64,000 bases of DNA from JADKAV01 sp963704075 (GTDB lineage Bacteria > Actinomycetota > Actinomycetes > S36-B12 > UBA10799): assembly GCA_963704075.1 (NCBI GenBank), contig CAVPGV010000004.1, forward strand, positions 248,001-312,000, given 5' to 3'. A program made the translations under genes and the position numbers. Shown here one piece after another: positions 1-10,560 of the stretch. How positions within the stretch are numbered: position 1 is the first letter of the stretch; each line of letters begins with the position of its first letter. The notes below the pieces were generated by a model. That model was not told the origin of the DNA. It made no database searches and saw only the letters and a program-made list of their open reading frames with translations.

Positions 1-670
1 CGACGGCCTGTTCCTGCTGCTCCCGCTCGGCCCGTGCCAGCACATAGGCGGCGTATCCGCCCTCGTAGCGCTCGACCCGACCCCGGCCGACTTCCCAGGT
101 GCGAGTGGTCACCTCATCGAGGAACCACCGGTCGTGGGTGACGACGACCACGGCCCGACGACCCTTCGGCCAAGCCTGCAGGTGGGCGGCCAACCACCCG
201 ATGGCCTCGATGTCGAGGTGGTTGGTGGGTTCGTCCAGCAGCAGCACGTCCGGCTGAGCCACCAGGGCCGACGCAAGGGCGACGCGACGCATCTGGCCAC
301 CGCTGAGCCGATCCGTGGTGCGTTCGAGCAATGCCGGGTCCAGCAATCCTTCCAGGACGGCACGCGTGGCCGGGTCGGATGCCCACGCGTGGACCGGGCC
401 GGTACCCACGACGACCTCGCGCACCGTTCCGGGCGGCAACGTGTCGTGCTGGGTCACCAGGCGGATCGATACATCACCGGCAGGGGTGACTCGGCCGGAG
501 TCCGGGCTCTCCTGGCCGGCCAGCGCACGCAGGAGGGTGGACTTGCCGGCACCGTTGCGCCCCACCACCCCGATGCGGTCGCCGTCGGCGAGCCCCAGGG
601 AGACGGTTTCGAGGATTGCGCTCGTCCCCTTGATGATCGTCAGATTGTCGGTGACGACGAGGGCTGACAC
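1..670 (-). CDS. ABC-F family ATPase, N-terminal part (gene continues past window start)
   Basis: The gene starts at GTG 670 and runs off the left edge after 223 codons, so only the first ABC module is visible. It carries Walker A GRNGAGKST (residues 37-45), the signature LSGGQMRRVALA, Walker B VLLLDEPTNHLD and the H-switch VVVTHDRWFLD. The NHLD motif and the charged linker that begins after the module are typical of ABC-F proteins, soluble twin-ATPase proteins that act on ribosomes (EttA-like) or DNA (Uup-like) and have no membrane domain. The subfamily cannot be assigned without the linker and second module. The GTG lies 7 nt after a -10-like hexamer, which suggests a leaderless mRNA. Confidence 0.88.
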   Translation of the reverse strand, partial: MSALVVTDNLTIIKGTSAILETVSLGLADGDRIGVVGRNGAGKSTLLRALAGQESPDSGRVTPAGDVSIRLVTQHDTLPPGTVREVVVGTGPVHAWASDPATRAVLEGLLDPALLERTTDRLSGGQMRRVALASALVAQPDVLLLDEPTNHLDIEAIGWLAAHLQAWPKGRRAVVVVTHDRWFLDEVTTRTWEVGRGRVERYEGGYAAYVLARAEREQQEQAV

Positions 671-677
671 AACCCTC

Positions 678-683
678 AGCCTA
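678..683 (-). promoter_or_regulatory. -10-like TAGGCT, leaderless start of ABC-F gene
   Basis: TAGGCT on the minus strand ends 7 nt before GTG 670. The same spacing recurs at many starts in this window, which is the main support. No convincing -35 is seen. Confidence 0.45.
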
Positions 684-695
684 GGACGGAGTGCA

Positions 696-1427
696 TCAGG
701 CCCAGTCGGTGAGCACCTCGAGCAGAATGTCGTTGACCGCGCCGGGGTCCTCCACCGCACTCAGATGCCCGGCCTGGGGGACCTGCCGGGCGACCGCCTG
801 CGGCATCATCTCCAGCATCATCCGCTGATCGGCGGCCGGTGAGATCACATCCTCGTCACCCCACAGGACCACGGCTGGGCCCTCGTAGGTGCGCAGGGTG
901 GATGTCGAGTCGGGGCGATCGGCCATGGCTCGCTGTGCGGAGGCGACCGCTTCCGGGGGCGCCTGTTCGATCCACCCGCGAACCGTCTGCACGATCTCGG
1001 GACGTTGGGCGATCGTCGTAGCCCCCAGCAGGTTGGGCACCATGGCGTCGGCCAGATCGCGGGTGTGACCGGCCGCCAACACCTCATCGGCGACGCGCAA
1101 TCGCTGTTCCCTGGCGGCAGCGGTGTCCGCGCCGGCTTTCGTGTCCATGAAGATCGCGCCGGTGACAGTGTCGGGGGCCTGACGCAGGATCTCCATCAGG
1201 AGGTAGCCGCCCATGGACAATCCGGCGAAAACCGCGGGCCTGCTCACATGCGAGAGAACCTGTTCGGCCATAAGTGACAGCGACGGATCTTGCGGGATGC
1301 GTGACTCCCCGAATCCCGCGAGGTCCGGCGCGGTGACCTTGAACCCGGCCTTGGTCAAGTACTCGACCTGGGCATCCCAGAGGTGCCGATTGACCGGAAA
1401 TGCGTGCAGAAGCACGACCTGGGTCAT
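696..1427 (-). CDS. Alpha/beta-fold hydrolase
   Basis: A 243-residue single-domain alpha/beta hydrolase. It has the early LLHAFPVNRHLWDAQ oxyanion-region motif, the nucleophile elbow GLSMGG (Ser within about residues 92-97), an acid strand VVLWGDEDVISP and a C-terminal AGHLS histidine motif, so the Ser-Asp-His triad looks complete. No signal peptide, hence cytoplasmic. The closest look is to the proline iminopeptidase/haloalkane dehalogenase-like superfamily, but the substrate cannot be inferred. Its ATG overlaps the TGA of the upstream single-TM gene (ATGA), so the two are translationally coupled. Confidence 0.85.
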   Translation of the reverse strand: MTQVVLLHAFPVNRHLWDAQVEYLTKAGFKVTAPDLAGFGESRIPQDPSLSLMAEQVLSHVSRPAVFAGLSMGGYLLMEILRQAPDTVTGAIFMDTKAGADTAAAREQRLRVADEVLAAGHTRDLADAMVPNLLGATTIAQRPEIVQTVRGWIEQAPPEAVASAQRAMADRPDSTSTLRTYEGPAVVLWGDEDVISPAADQRMMLEMMPQAVARQVPQAGHLSAVEDPGAVNDILLEVLTDWA

Positions 1428-1809
1428 TCGTTCTCACCTTCGATGGCGTCGGCCGCGTCAGTGAGATCGGCCACGTCGGAGTCCCCTGCGTCGCGGGCGC
1501 CATCCTGCATCGTGGCTTCGACACCTGCTCCTCGGGCTGCTCAAGCACCTCCGGTTGAGCGGCCGCCTTGCCCATGCGCGATCGACGGATCACCACGGCC
1601 ACCACGATCCCGATGCCGACCAGCGCCACGCCCAAAGCCGCCTTGGGCAGCGTCCGCTTGGCGGTCTCGATACTGAGCTCCGCGCGCTCCAGCGTCTCGT
1701 CGGCCCGCATCAGAACCGCGTCGGCGTTGACGATGGCGGTGTCGGTGTCTGCCAGTGCCTCTTCGAGTGTGTCGATGCCTTTGCGCATCTTCTTGATTCG
1801 CTTACCCAT
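1424..1809 (-). CDS. Small single-TM protein of unknown function (one frameshift)
   Basis: About 128 residues, not recognised as a named family. An N-terminal amphipathic, coiled-coil-like stretch (about 1-50, MGKRIKKMRKGIDTLEEALA at the start) is followed by one transmembrane helix (AALGVALVGIGIVVAVVI) and a cytoplasmic tail. The frame breaks near 1525. In the other frame an acidic tail (DSDVADLTDAADAIEGENE) ends in a TGA that overlaps the next gene's ATG, which supports a lost base there and not a truncation. A CAGGCT hexamer lies 6 nt before the ATG. Position suggests cotranscription with the following hydrolase. Confidence 0.6.
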
Positions 1810-1873
1810 ACCCCCAGCCTGTCCAATGGCCCGCCTGGCCGGCAACTCGGGGTGGTCGAACCGGCCCGGGGCC

Positions 1874-2632
1874 TTACGGCATGATCGTCAGGCCACCGTC
1901 CAGGACCAGCTCCTGGCCGGTCATGAACGACGACGCGTCGGAGGCCAGGAAGACGGCCCCGGCGGCGATTTCGGCGGGCTGACCCCAGCGCTGCATGGGC
2001 ACACGAGCCAGAGCTCCGGCGCCACCATCGGGCGCGTCGCGCAGGAACTGGGTCAGTTCGGTCTCGATCCAGCCGGGCAGCAAGGTGTTGACGCGCACCC
2101 CCGCCCAGGCCCACTCCACCGCGACGCTGCGGGTCAGGGAGATGATCGCGGCCTTCGCCGCACCGTAGTGGCTCATCATCGGGGCACCGGCGAGGCCCGC
2201 GACGCTGGCCACGTTGATGACCGATCCGCTCTTCTGCCCCATCAGGACCGGGCCGACGGCTTGCAGGACGTGGACGGTCGAGTCGACGTTGAGCCGCTGG
2301 GTCTTCTGCCAACCGCTGAAGCGCATACCCACGATGGGTGACGAGAAGCTGTTGCCGCCAGCATTGTTGACCACGACGTCGACGCCGCCGAGGCCCTCGA
2401 TCGCGCCTTGCACCGCCGCCGTGATCGCTGCCTCGTCGGTCACATCCGCTACCTTCACCACGGCGTTGCGGCCCAGATCCACCACTTCGGCCGCAACCTC
2501 GTTGAGCAGATCCTCACTGCGGGCGATGAGCGCCACGTCGGCGCCCTGCCGGGCGTATTCGATGGCGATGTGCTTGCCGATCCCCCGGGATGCCCCGGTG
2601 ACGATGGCCTTCTTGCCCTCGAGCTGGTTCAT
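1874..2632 (-). CDS. SDR family NAD(P)-dependent oxidoreductase
   Basis: A 252-residue classical short-chain dehydrogenase. It has the Rossmann motif TGASRGIG (residues 13-20), NNAG, a catalytic Ser in INVASVAG and the YGAAK Tyr-x3-Lys pair, followed by the PGWIETEL lid region. The family reduces or oxidises carbonyl/hydroxyl groups; FabG-like 3-oxoacyl reductase activity is one possibility, but substrate is not predictable. ATG 2632 overlaps the stop of the upstream hydrolase by 4 nt, so the two are cotranscribed. Confidence 0.88.
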   Translation of the reverse strand: MNQLEGKKAIVTGASRGIGKHIAIEYARQGADVALIARSEDLLNEVAAEVVDLGRNAVVKVADVTDEAAITAAVQGAIEGLGGVDVVVNNAGGNSFSSPIVGMRFSGWQKTQRLNVDSTVHVLQAVGPVLMGQKSGSVINVASVAGLAGAPMMSHYGAAKAAIISLTRSVAVEWAWAGVRVNTLLPGWIETELTQFLRDAPDGGAGALARVPMQRWGQPAEIAAGAVFLASDASSFMTGQELVLDGGLTIMP

Positions 2633-3366
2633 AGGTCACTCCATTTACTCATCGGGCCGTCCCACGTGGACGGCAGTTCGGTGGGTCGTCCGGTCACAGT
2701 GGTGACGATCTGGTCCAGCACGATGCCGGTGTACTTCTCCCCTACCCACAGGTGTTTGGCACCTGCGACGGGGATGAACTGCGCCGAGGGCATGGCCGTG
2801 AAGTGGGGCGCTGCCGCATCCGGGGGAAGGAAGTCATCGTGCTGCGGGACCATGACCACCAGCGGTCTTCCGTCGGCCGCCCAGCGGCCCAGATCCGTGT
2901 CATCGGCGAACCGTAGTGGCGGGCTCAGCAGGATCGCTCCCCGGACCCCGGGCAGCAGACCGTGACGCAGAACCACGTCGGTGCCGAAACTCCACCCGAC
3001 GACCCAGATGTCCGGGAGTCCACGCCCGAGCGCGAAATCGACAGCCGACTGCAGGTCGAGGCCCTCGGCATTCCCGGCGTCGAAATGCCCCTCAGACGTC
3101 CCGGCCGCGCTGGTTGTGCCGCGGGTGTTGAAACGCAGGACCGCCAGGTCCGCGAGGGCCGGCAGACGCCACGCGGCCTTGCGGAACAGATGGGAGTCCA
3201 TCATGCCGCCATGGGTCGGCAGGGGGTGAACACACACGATCGTCGCGAAGGGCTTCGTGGCCTGTGGCAACGCGAGTTCCGCGACCAGGCGCAAACCGTC
3301 GGAGGTCATCAGCGTGACCGGTTCACGGCGGGCCGGCAGCACCGAGTTCGCCGCGATCCGCTCCAC
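2629..3366 (-). CDS. Alpha/beta hydrolase of the dienelactone hydrolase-like type
   Basis: 245 residues. The fold is shown by CVHPLPTHGG near the start, the nucleophile elbow GWSFGTD, an acid-loop VMVPQHDDFLPP and a final histidine in GAKHLWVGE. CVHPHP-like openings and GWSFG elbows are seen in small actinobacterial DLH-type hydrolases. No signal peptide. It is first in a two-gene unit with the SDR (ATGA overlap), so a shared catabolic or lipid-modifying role is likely but unproven. GTG 3366 lies 7 nt after TAGGCT. The 221 bp upstream to the ABC permease stop hold nothing recognisable. Confidence 0.82.
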   Translation of the reverse strand: MERIAANSVLPARREPVTLMTSDGLRLVAELALPQATKPFATIVCVHPLPTHGGMMDSHLFRKAAWRLPALADLAVLRFNTRGTTSAAGTSEGHFDAGNAEGLDLQSAVDFALGRGLPDIWVVGWSFGTDVVLRHGLLPGVRGAILLSPPLRFADDTDLGRWAADGRPLVVMVPQHDDFLPPDAAAPHFTAMPSAQFIPVAGAKHLWVGEKYTGIVLDQIVTTVTGRPTELPSTWDGPMSKWSDL

Positions 3367-3373
3367 GCGCTTC

Positions 3374-3379
3374 AGCCTA
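3374..3379 (-). promoter_or_regulatory. -10-like TAGGCT, leaderless start of hydrolase-SDR unit
   Basis: Minus-strand TAGGCT (within TATAGGCT) ends 7 nt before GTG 3366, the same hexamer and spacing as at position 678. Confidence 0.45.
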
Positions 3380-3587
3380 TAGCGACCCGCGGGGACGCCG
3401 GGAGCAGCGTGTTGGGACTGATCGAGCAGGACGGGTGCGGTCGCTGCAGTCGGCGCAGGATCCGACCACGTCAGAGGTCGTTATGTCACCGACATGCGCA
3501 CCGGCCCACAGCGCCGTGTTCGGTCGCCGCGCGCCGTCAACCGTCAACCGACGGCAGCCCCATCAAGGGCCGATGCCCCGTTCTCCT

Positions 3588-5194
3588 CTAGGCCGACGCG
3601 AGATCCCGGCGCCGCCAGCCCACGAAACCGAGCCCCAGCAGGACGAGTGCCGTCAGTGTCAGCGGGACGAGTCCGGCAAGGCTGGCGTTCGGCGCCGGCA
3701 GGCCCGGAGAATGCACGAACGGCGAGAGGTTCATCACCCATTGCGGCGCATCCCATAGGGGCCCGAACTCGCCGACGACCACGGCCAGGGCGAAGACCCC
3801 CCAGATCACCGGCAACGCCCGCGGCAGCCACCCGAAGAGCAGGAAGACCAGTCCGGTGAGCACCCAAGCGGCGGGGACCTTCGACAGCGCTGCGACCGCC
3901 AGCGCCCCCACTTGACCGGCATCGCCGGTGGCGACCGAGGCTCCGAATCCAACGGCGAGGCCCCCCACGAACAAGATGACAGCGACTCCCAGCAGCGCGA
4001 TCACCAGATGGCTGGCCGCCCACCGACCCCGGGAGACGGACGTGGCCAGCAGTACTTCGGCGTGGCCGTCCTCCTCCTCACCGTGCAGCCTGCTCGCCGC
4101 CTCAATCCCGTAGGCAGCCACCAGCACCCCCATGATGGCCACCTCCGCGGCCAGGAAGGCGTCGGCCAGAGCGTCGGTCCCGCCGAGCTTCTGCAGGTAT
4201 TCGGCGGCCTGTGGCGAGTCCAGGAACCCGGTCACCGAGTCGGAGATGGAGCCCAGAAGGAAACCAAAAGCGGCGAATCCGACCGCCCAGGAGATCAAGA
4301 CGGTGCGTTGCAGCCGCCACGCCAGCCCGAACACCGAGGCCATGCTTCCCCGCGCGGGTCCTGCTCGGTCCGTCAACAGTCCCGCGCCCAGGTCACGGCG
4401 GCTTCGCAGGACCATGGCCACCGGGACGCAGACGGCGGTCATCGCGGTCGGGCAGCAGCAGCACCCACCACCGATCACCGGCGTAGGCGCGCACCTGCTG
4501 CATCCACCCGATCGGGCGACAGCCAGGACAGCCAGTTCCCGCCCCCGGAGGCAACGTCGCCGACTGCTCGCAAAGCGTAGGCGACCGCGACGGCGATCAA
4601 TGCCAGGGAACGGCCGGCCCGCGCGCCAGTGGTGACTTGTGCGGTGACACCGGCCAAAGCTGCGAACGCGATCCCGGTGAAGGCCCAACCCAGTCCGAAC
4701 GCGAACGAACCCGCAACCGGCAGGCCAGCAGCGATCAGCGAGCCTGCGCTGGCTACGCCGAGCACCAGGCTCGCGCCGAAGGCGACGATCAGTGCCGCGG
4801 TGAGGGCGGCCAGTCGTCCGAGCCGGCCGGCGCCGAGCAGTTCCAGACGTCCGGCCTCCTCCTCAGCACGTGTGTGACGGATGACGACGAAGACGAACAG
4901 CACCGCGGTGACGGCCGCGCCGAAAGCAGTCAACTTGAACAGCGACAACTCACCCAGCGATGTCGGGTCGTACACGGGACCGTACAACGCCACGAGCGCA
5001 CCGGTGGCATTGACGACCTCGGCGGCTTGAACACGCGATGCTTCATCCGGGTACAGGCCCACCGTCGCTGCGGCCGAGAAGCCGGCCATCCCGGCGAACC
5101 CCAGGATCCACAACGTCAGCAGCAGACGGTCGCGTCGCAGGGCCAGTCGCACGAGGGCGCCGGTACCTGAGAAGGAGTCAGACACGATCACCAC
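3588..5194 (-). CDS. ABC-2 type exporter permease (two nearby frameshifts)
   Basis: A membrane permease of about 534 residues, the size of the polyketide-antibiotic/multidrug exporter permeases of actinobacteria. Two homologous halves, each with about six transmembrane helices, are visible; the first begins LVRLALRRDRLLLTLWILG, the second FGLAWRLQRTVLISWAVG, and each contains a HTRAEEEAGRLELL or HGEEEDGHAEVLL type motif typical of this family. The frame is lost twice between about 4440 and 4515, each time by an apparent extra C in a CCC run; removing both restores one continuous protein. The GTG at 5185 may be the true start. It overlaps the ATPase gene, its obvious partner. Confidence 0.82.
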
Positions 5195-6071
5195 CCTGAT
5201 AGTGGCGCAGGAAGACCTCCTCGAGCGTGGGCTGCTGGCTGCTCAGAGCCTGTACCCCCGCGTCCGCCAGGACGTTCAGCAACTGTGGCATTCCGGCGGG
5301 TTCGACCTGACAGGACACTTGTTGGCCGTCGATGGCCACCTCATGGACACCTGGCAGTTGCACGAGCGCGTCGGGCATCCGCTCGACAGTCGCAACGACC
5401 TTGGTGCGGGCCAGGTGCCGAAGTTGCGCAAGGCTTCCGCTTTCCATGGCCCGACCGCTGCGGATGATCGTGACCCGGTCGGACAGCGCCTCAGCCTCGC
5501 TGAGGATGTGGCTGCTGAGCAGAACCGTGCCCCCGCCCTCGCGATACTCGTGCATGCACTCGCGAAACCGCGCGTCCATGAGCGGGTCCAGACCGGAGGT
5601 GGGCTCGTCGAGCAGCAGCAACGGCACATCACTGGCCAGGGCTGCTACGAGGGCCACCTTCTGGCGGTTGCCCTTGGAGTAGGTACGCGCCTTCTTGGTC
5701 GGGTCGAGCTCGAACAGGTCCACGTACCGTTGACGTCGCTTCGGGTCCAGCCCCCCGCGCAGGCGGCCGAGGAGGTCGATCACCTCCCCACCGGAAAGCT
5801 GCGGCCACAGGTTCACCTCGCCCGGTACGTAGGCCAGTTCCCTGTGCAACTCGACGGCGTCAGCCCACGGGTCACGACCCAGCAGCGTCATGTGCCCGGC
5901 GTCGATGCGCAGTTGACCCAGGAGCACGCGCAGGGTGGTCGTCTTGCCCGCCCCGTTGGGCCCCAGGAATGCGTGCACCTCACCGGCTTCGACCTGAAGA
6001 TCCAGGCCGTCGAGCGCCACCGTACTCCCGAACCTCTTGACCACACCGCTCATCTCAATGACTGAGGTCAT
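5178..6071 (-). CDS. ABC exporter ATP-binding protein
   Basis: 297 residues. Walker A GPNGAGKTTT (about residues 38-47), signature region YSKGNRQKVALVAAL, Walker B LLLLDEPTSGLD and switch His in LSSHILSEAE are all present. After the ATPase domain a C-terminal regulatory domain ends in the LEEVFLRHY motif common to drug-exporter (DrrA-like) subunits. It would power the permease encoded just downstream. The start ATG lies 6 nt after TACCGT. Confidence 0.9.
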   Translation of the reverse strand: MTSVIEMSGVVKRFGSTVALDGLDLQVEAGEVHAFLGPNGAGKTTTLRVLLGQLRIDAGHMTLLGRDPWADAVELHRELAYVPGEVNLWPQLSGGEVIDLLGRLRGGLDPKRRQRYVDLFELDPTKKARTYSKGNRQKVALVAALASDVPLLLLDEPTSGLDPLMDARFRECMHEYREGGGTVLLSSHILSEAEALSDRVTIIRSGRAMESGSLAQLRHLARTKVVATVERMPDALVQLPGVHEVAIDGQQVSCQVEPAGMPQLLNVLADAGVQALSSQQPTLEEVFLRHYQGGDRV

Positions 6072-6077
6072 ACTCCG

Positions 6078-6083
6078 ACGGTA
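6078..6083 (-). promoter_or_regulatory. -10-like TACCGT, leaderless start of ABC exporter operon
   Basis: Minus-strand TACCGT ends 6 nt before ATG 6071; same arrangement as at the lipoprotein gene (44542). Confidence 0.42.
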
Positions 6084-6102
6084 CTCCCGGCCCGGGGTCC
6101 GG

Positions 6103-7110
<1,008 letters not shown>

Positions 7111-7229
7111 CGGACACTCCTCGACCAGACTCCTGACTCGCAGGATAGGCCTCGGGCGGAGCCCGGGTCGCGCCGACAGAGCCGCCCACCGGTCGAGGAC
7201 TACGCACTGCAACCAACAGGTTCCGGACC

Positions 7230-7235
7230 TAGATT
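7230..7235 (+). promoter_or_regulatory. -10-like TAGATT, leaderless start of OsmC gene
   Basis: TAGATT ends 7 nt before ATG 7243. Confidence 0.42.
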
Positions 7236-7242
7236 GGGCGCC

Positions 7243-7650
7243 ATGCCCACAGTCACGATCACCCGCTCAGCCCTCGGCTCGTACACCGCCTCCAATCAGG
7301 CCGGCGCGACCATCGAATTCGGTGAGGGTGAGGACCAGTTCACACCGGTCGAACTGCTGCTCGTGGCCCTCGGCGGCTGCACCGGGATGGATGTGGACTA
7401 CTTGACGTCACGTCGCGCCGAGCCTCTGGACTTCGAGATCGCCGTCGAGGCCGAAAAGGTGAAGGACCCCGAGGAGGGCAACCGACTGCAGGACGTGACC
7501 GTCACATTCCGCCTGCAGTTCCCGCAGGGAGAGGACGGTGACCGGGCGCGGACAGCCCTGCCGATGGCCGTCGCGCGCTCACACGACCGCTTGTGCACCG
7601 TCGGACGGTCGCTGGAAGTCCCGACGCCGATCACCAATCACATCGAGTGA
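7243..7650 (+). CDS. OsmC family peroxiredoxin-like protein
   Basis: 135 residues, usual for the short OsmC/YhfA class. The two redox cysteines are Cys46 in VALGGCTGMD and Cys118 in SHDRLCTVGRS; TPVELLLVALGGC is the family hallmark helix. OsmC proteins are thiol-dependent organic hydroperoxide reductases acting as dimers in the cytoplasm. The gene stands alone on the plus strand and converges on a zinc-motif protein, overlapping its 3' end by 13 nt. Confidence 0.88.
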   Translation: MPTVTITRSALGSYTASNQAGATIEFGEGEDQFTPVELLLVALGGCTGMDVDYLTSRRAEPLDFEIAVEAEKVKDPEEGNRLQDVTVTFRLQFPQGEDGDRARTALPMAVARSHDRLCTVGRSLEVPTPITNHIE

Positions 7651-7895
7651 CGGCCACGGGCCCAACACGGGTTGTGCCAGTGGCGCCGCTCATCGACACC
7701 CCGGTACTGCGGCCACACCACGACGTGCGGAACCCCCACCGCGATGCGCTGATTGCATCCCGGACAGATGTACTGCTTGCTCGCTTGTGAACCGGGGATG
7801 CTCTGCACGATGAAGTCGCCCTCGCGACGCCGCGACGCGTAGCCCGCCGACAGCGGGCGCGCTTCATCCTCGCGGCGGCGATTGCGGCGGCTCAT
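7638..7895 (-). CDS. Small putative zinc-binding protein
   Basis: 85 residues, very basic at the N-terminus (MSRRNRRREDE), then a core with CPGC (about residues 44-47) and a later HWHNPC, which could form one zinc site. Proteins of this type are common in actinobacteria and are often labelled ATP/GTP-binding without basis; the function is unknown. Start ATG 7895 lies 6 nt after TACCCT. Confidence 0.6.
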   Translation of the reverse strand: MSRRNRRREDEARPLSAGYASRRREGDFIVQSIPGSQASKQYICPGCNQRIAVGVPHVVVWPQYRGVDERRHWHNPCWARGRHSM

Positions 7896-7901
7896 CTGTC
7901 C

Positions 7902-7907
7902 AGGGTA
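7902..7907 (-). promoter_or_regulatory. -10-like TACCCT, leaderless start
   Basis: Minus-strand TACCCT ends 6 nt before ATG 7895. Confidence 0.4.
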
Positions 7908-7916
7908 GGCAGCCGA

Positions 7917-9591
7917 TCAGCGGTACGCGCGGAAACCCCGACCCGTCTTGCGGCCCAGGTAGCCGGCCTCGACCATCTGCTCGAGCAGCCGGGCCGGAGC
8001 CAGCTCCGGCAGGCGGAACTCGGAGTGCAGCGTCTGCTCGATGGCCAGCGACACGTCGTTGCCCACCACGTCGAGCAGAGCGAACGGCCCCAATGGCAGG
8101 CCCGCACCCTTGGTCATCACCGTGTCGATCTCGTCGGCGGTCGCGTAATGCGATTCCAGCAGCAGCACCGCGTCGTTGAGGTACGGGAAGAGCAGTGCGT
8201 TGACGATGAATCCGGCCCGGTCGCCACACTTCACCGGGTGCTTGCCGACCTTGGCGCACAGGTCCACGACCGTGGCCGTCACGTCCGCACCGGTCGTCAA
8301 CGGGCTGACGACTTCGACCAATTTCATGATCGGGGCGGGGTTGAAGAAGTGCATCCCCACGACGTCTTGCGGGCGGGAGGTCACCGCGGCCATCTCCACG
8401 ACGGGCAGCGACGAAGTGGTGGTGGCCAGAATGGCACCCGGCTTGCAGATGCGGTCGAGGTCCCGGAAGAGATCGAGCTTCACCTCGAGGTTCTCGACGA
8501 TCGCTTCCACGACCAGGTCCACGTCCGCCAACGCCTCGCGTTGCGTGGCCCCGGTGATCCGGCCCAGCACTTCGCTCGCGGACCTCCTCGGTCATCCTGC
8601 CCTTGGCAACGGCCTTGTCCAGCGACTTGGTCACGGCCGCGCGAACACCGGCAACCTTCTCATCGCTGCGGGCGACGAACACCACGTCGTAGCCGCTCTT
8701 GGCGAAGACCTCCACGATGCCCGAGGCCATGGTGCCGGTTCCGACGACACCCACGGATGCGACCGGGCGGACCGCTGAATCCTGATCGGTCTGCGACGCG
8801 CGGGCGGCCTGACCGCTGTGGTCGTAGAAGCCCTGACCCGCCTTCTCCCCGGTCCGGCCGGCGGAGATCATCTGCTTGAGGATGGGCGCCGGCGCATGCA
8901 GGCGTCGTCCGGTGGTCGCGTACAAGGTGTCGAGCACGTCGTACGCGGTGTCGATGCCGATCTTGTCCAGCAGGGCGAGCGGCCCGATCGGATACCCGCA
9001 GCCGAAGCGCATCGCCGCGTCGATGTCGTCGCGACTGGCGTAGCCGGCCTCGTACATGGTGACCGCGTGGTTGAGGTATCCGAAAAGCAGACCGTCGGCG
9101 ATGTAGCCGGGCTTGGAGCGCACCACCGTCGCCTCCCGCCCGATGTCAGCGAGGAAGGAGTGCAGGGTCTCCACGGCGTCGGAGTCGGCGAAGTCGGGTC
9201 GCACGAGTTCGGCGTGGGTGCGACTGGGGTCGTGCGGCAGCGACAGGCCGACGACGCGGTTGGGCCGACCGCTGCTCAGAGCCAGGTCGGTGACCGACAA
9301 CGCGGTCGCCGTCGTGACCAGGACCGCGTCGGGTGCCACGAGGCCACCGACCTCGGCGAACACCGCGTGCTTGAGATCGCGGGACTCCGGCAGGCATTCG
9401 ATGACGACGCCGGCGGATTCGATGCCCTCCAGCGAGTCTCCCACGTCGACGCCGGCGCGTTCGGCTGCGGCCTTCGCGGTCGTCTCATCCCGCTCGACGC
9501 CGATCACCGTCCAGCCCGCATCACGAGCAAACCCCGCAACCTGCGTCCCGACCGTACCCACCCCGACGATTGCCACCGTTTTCTCAGCCAT
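7917..9591 (-). CDS. Tandem 3-hydroxyacyl-CoA dehydrogenase (two HAD modules, one frameshift)
   Basis: About 557 residues made of two 3-hydroxyacyl-CoA dehydrogenase modules. Module 1 starts at residue 1 with a dinucleotide-binding GVGTVG; module 2 starts near 285 with GTGTMASG. Module 2 has the catalytic-His motif HFFNPAPIMKLVE and ends in the LGRKTGRGF signature. In module 1 the equivalent region reads SLPHDPSRTHAELVRP, so it is probably not catalytic in the usual way. The enzyme would oxidise (S)-3-hydroxyacyl-CoA with NAD+ in beta-oxidation or butyryl-CoA metabolism. The frame slips near 8585 (an extra G in GAGGAGG); both sides align as one protein, so an error is likely. Confidence 0.85.
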
Positions 9592-9633
9592 GCCCCCAAG
9601 TCTGGCAAAGCGGGCCTCGGCGACAATAGGTGG

Positions 9634-10483
9634 GTGTGGCACGCCCGACCGCTGGACGACGCGGACATCGATGCTGTCGTCGCCATGGTCAACGAATGCG
9701 AATCGGCCGACAGCGACGAGGTGATGCTGGAGGCTGCCGATCTCGTATCCGACCTGGCCGGGCTCGACCGGCAGCGCGACGCGGTGGTCGTCGTCAGCGG
9801 CGGGCGGATCGTCGGGTGGGGCATGGTGTGGCAGACCCGCAAAGCGCTGGGCGGATGTCCACCCGGACGCCCGCGGCCAAGGCATCGGGGAATGGTTGCT
9901 GAAGTGGTCGACGTGGCGGGCGACGGCGCTGGGGGCCGACCGGATCGGCCAGACGATCGACGACCGGCGCACCGATGTGGCCACCTGGCTGGCTGGACAC
10001 GGCTACACGCCGCGCTACCACTCCTGGATCCTTTCGGCACCGGCCGGCGCCACTGCGGAGCACCGCGCCGAACCCGCCGCACCAGACGAGGTGGATGCGG
10101 TGCTGGATCTGTTCGAGCGGACCTTCGCCGAGCATCCGGACCGTCTTCCGCTGACCCGGGCACAATGGGAGGCGGCCACCGTGGCACGTCCCGGTTTCGA
10201 CTCCGAGGATCTGCTGGTGATTCGTGTCGATGACCAACCGGTGGCAGCGGCGTTCCTCATCGATTCCGGGGAGGTCTGGGTGGACAAACTTGCGGTTGCT
10301 CCGGAATTCCGGCGCCGCGGTTTCGCCCGGGACCTGCTCGATGCCGCCAAAGGGCGGCGCCGCGCGGCGAGGCTATTCCCACGTGCGGCTGTCCACGGAC
10401 TCCAACGCCGGCGCCTGGAGGTCTACACCCGGCTCGGGATGACCGTCGAGCGCAGCTTCACGCACTGGGCGGTGGACTTGTAG
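9634..10483 (+). CDS. Tandem GNAT N-acetyltransferase (several frameshifts)
   Basis: Starts at GTG 9634 (WHARPLDDADIDAVVAMV) and reads about 280 residues with two GNAT domains. The first has the acetyl-CoA-binding motif DVHPDARGQGIGEWLL, visible only after correcting an extra base near 9848. The second has KLAVAPEFRRRGFARDLL and, after two compensating shifts between about 10350 and 10410, RGYSHVRLSTDSNAGALEVY then LGMTVERSF. Tandem GNATs of this size include mycothiol synthase (MshD), but nothing here specifically identifies it as that enzyme. Divergent from the dehydrogenase gene. Confidence 0.65.
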
Positions 10484-10560
10484 GACGCTCGTGGCGCGCA
10501 GGCACGAACGCACCATTCAGCGCATGTCGCTGGCTGTCCATCAAGGTCCCCATCACGCGC

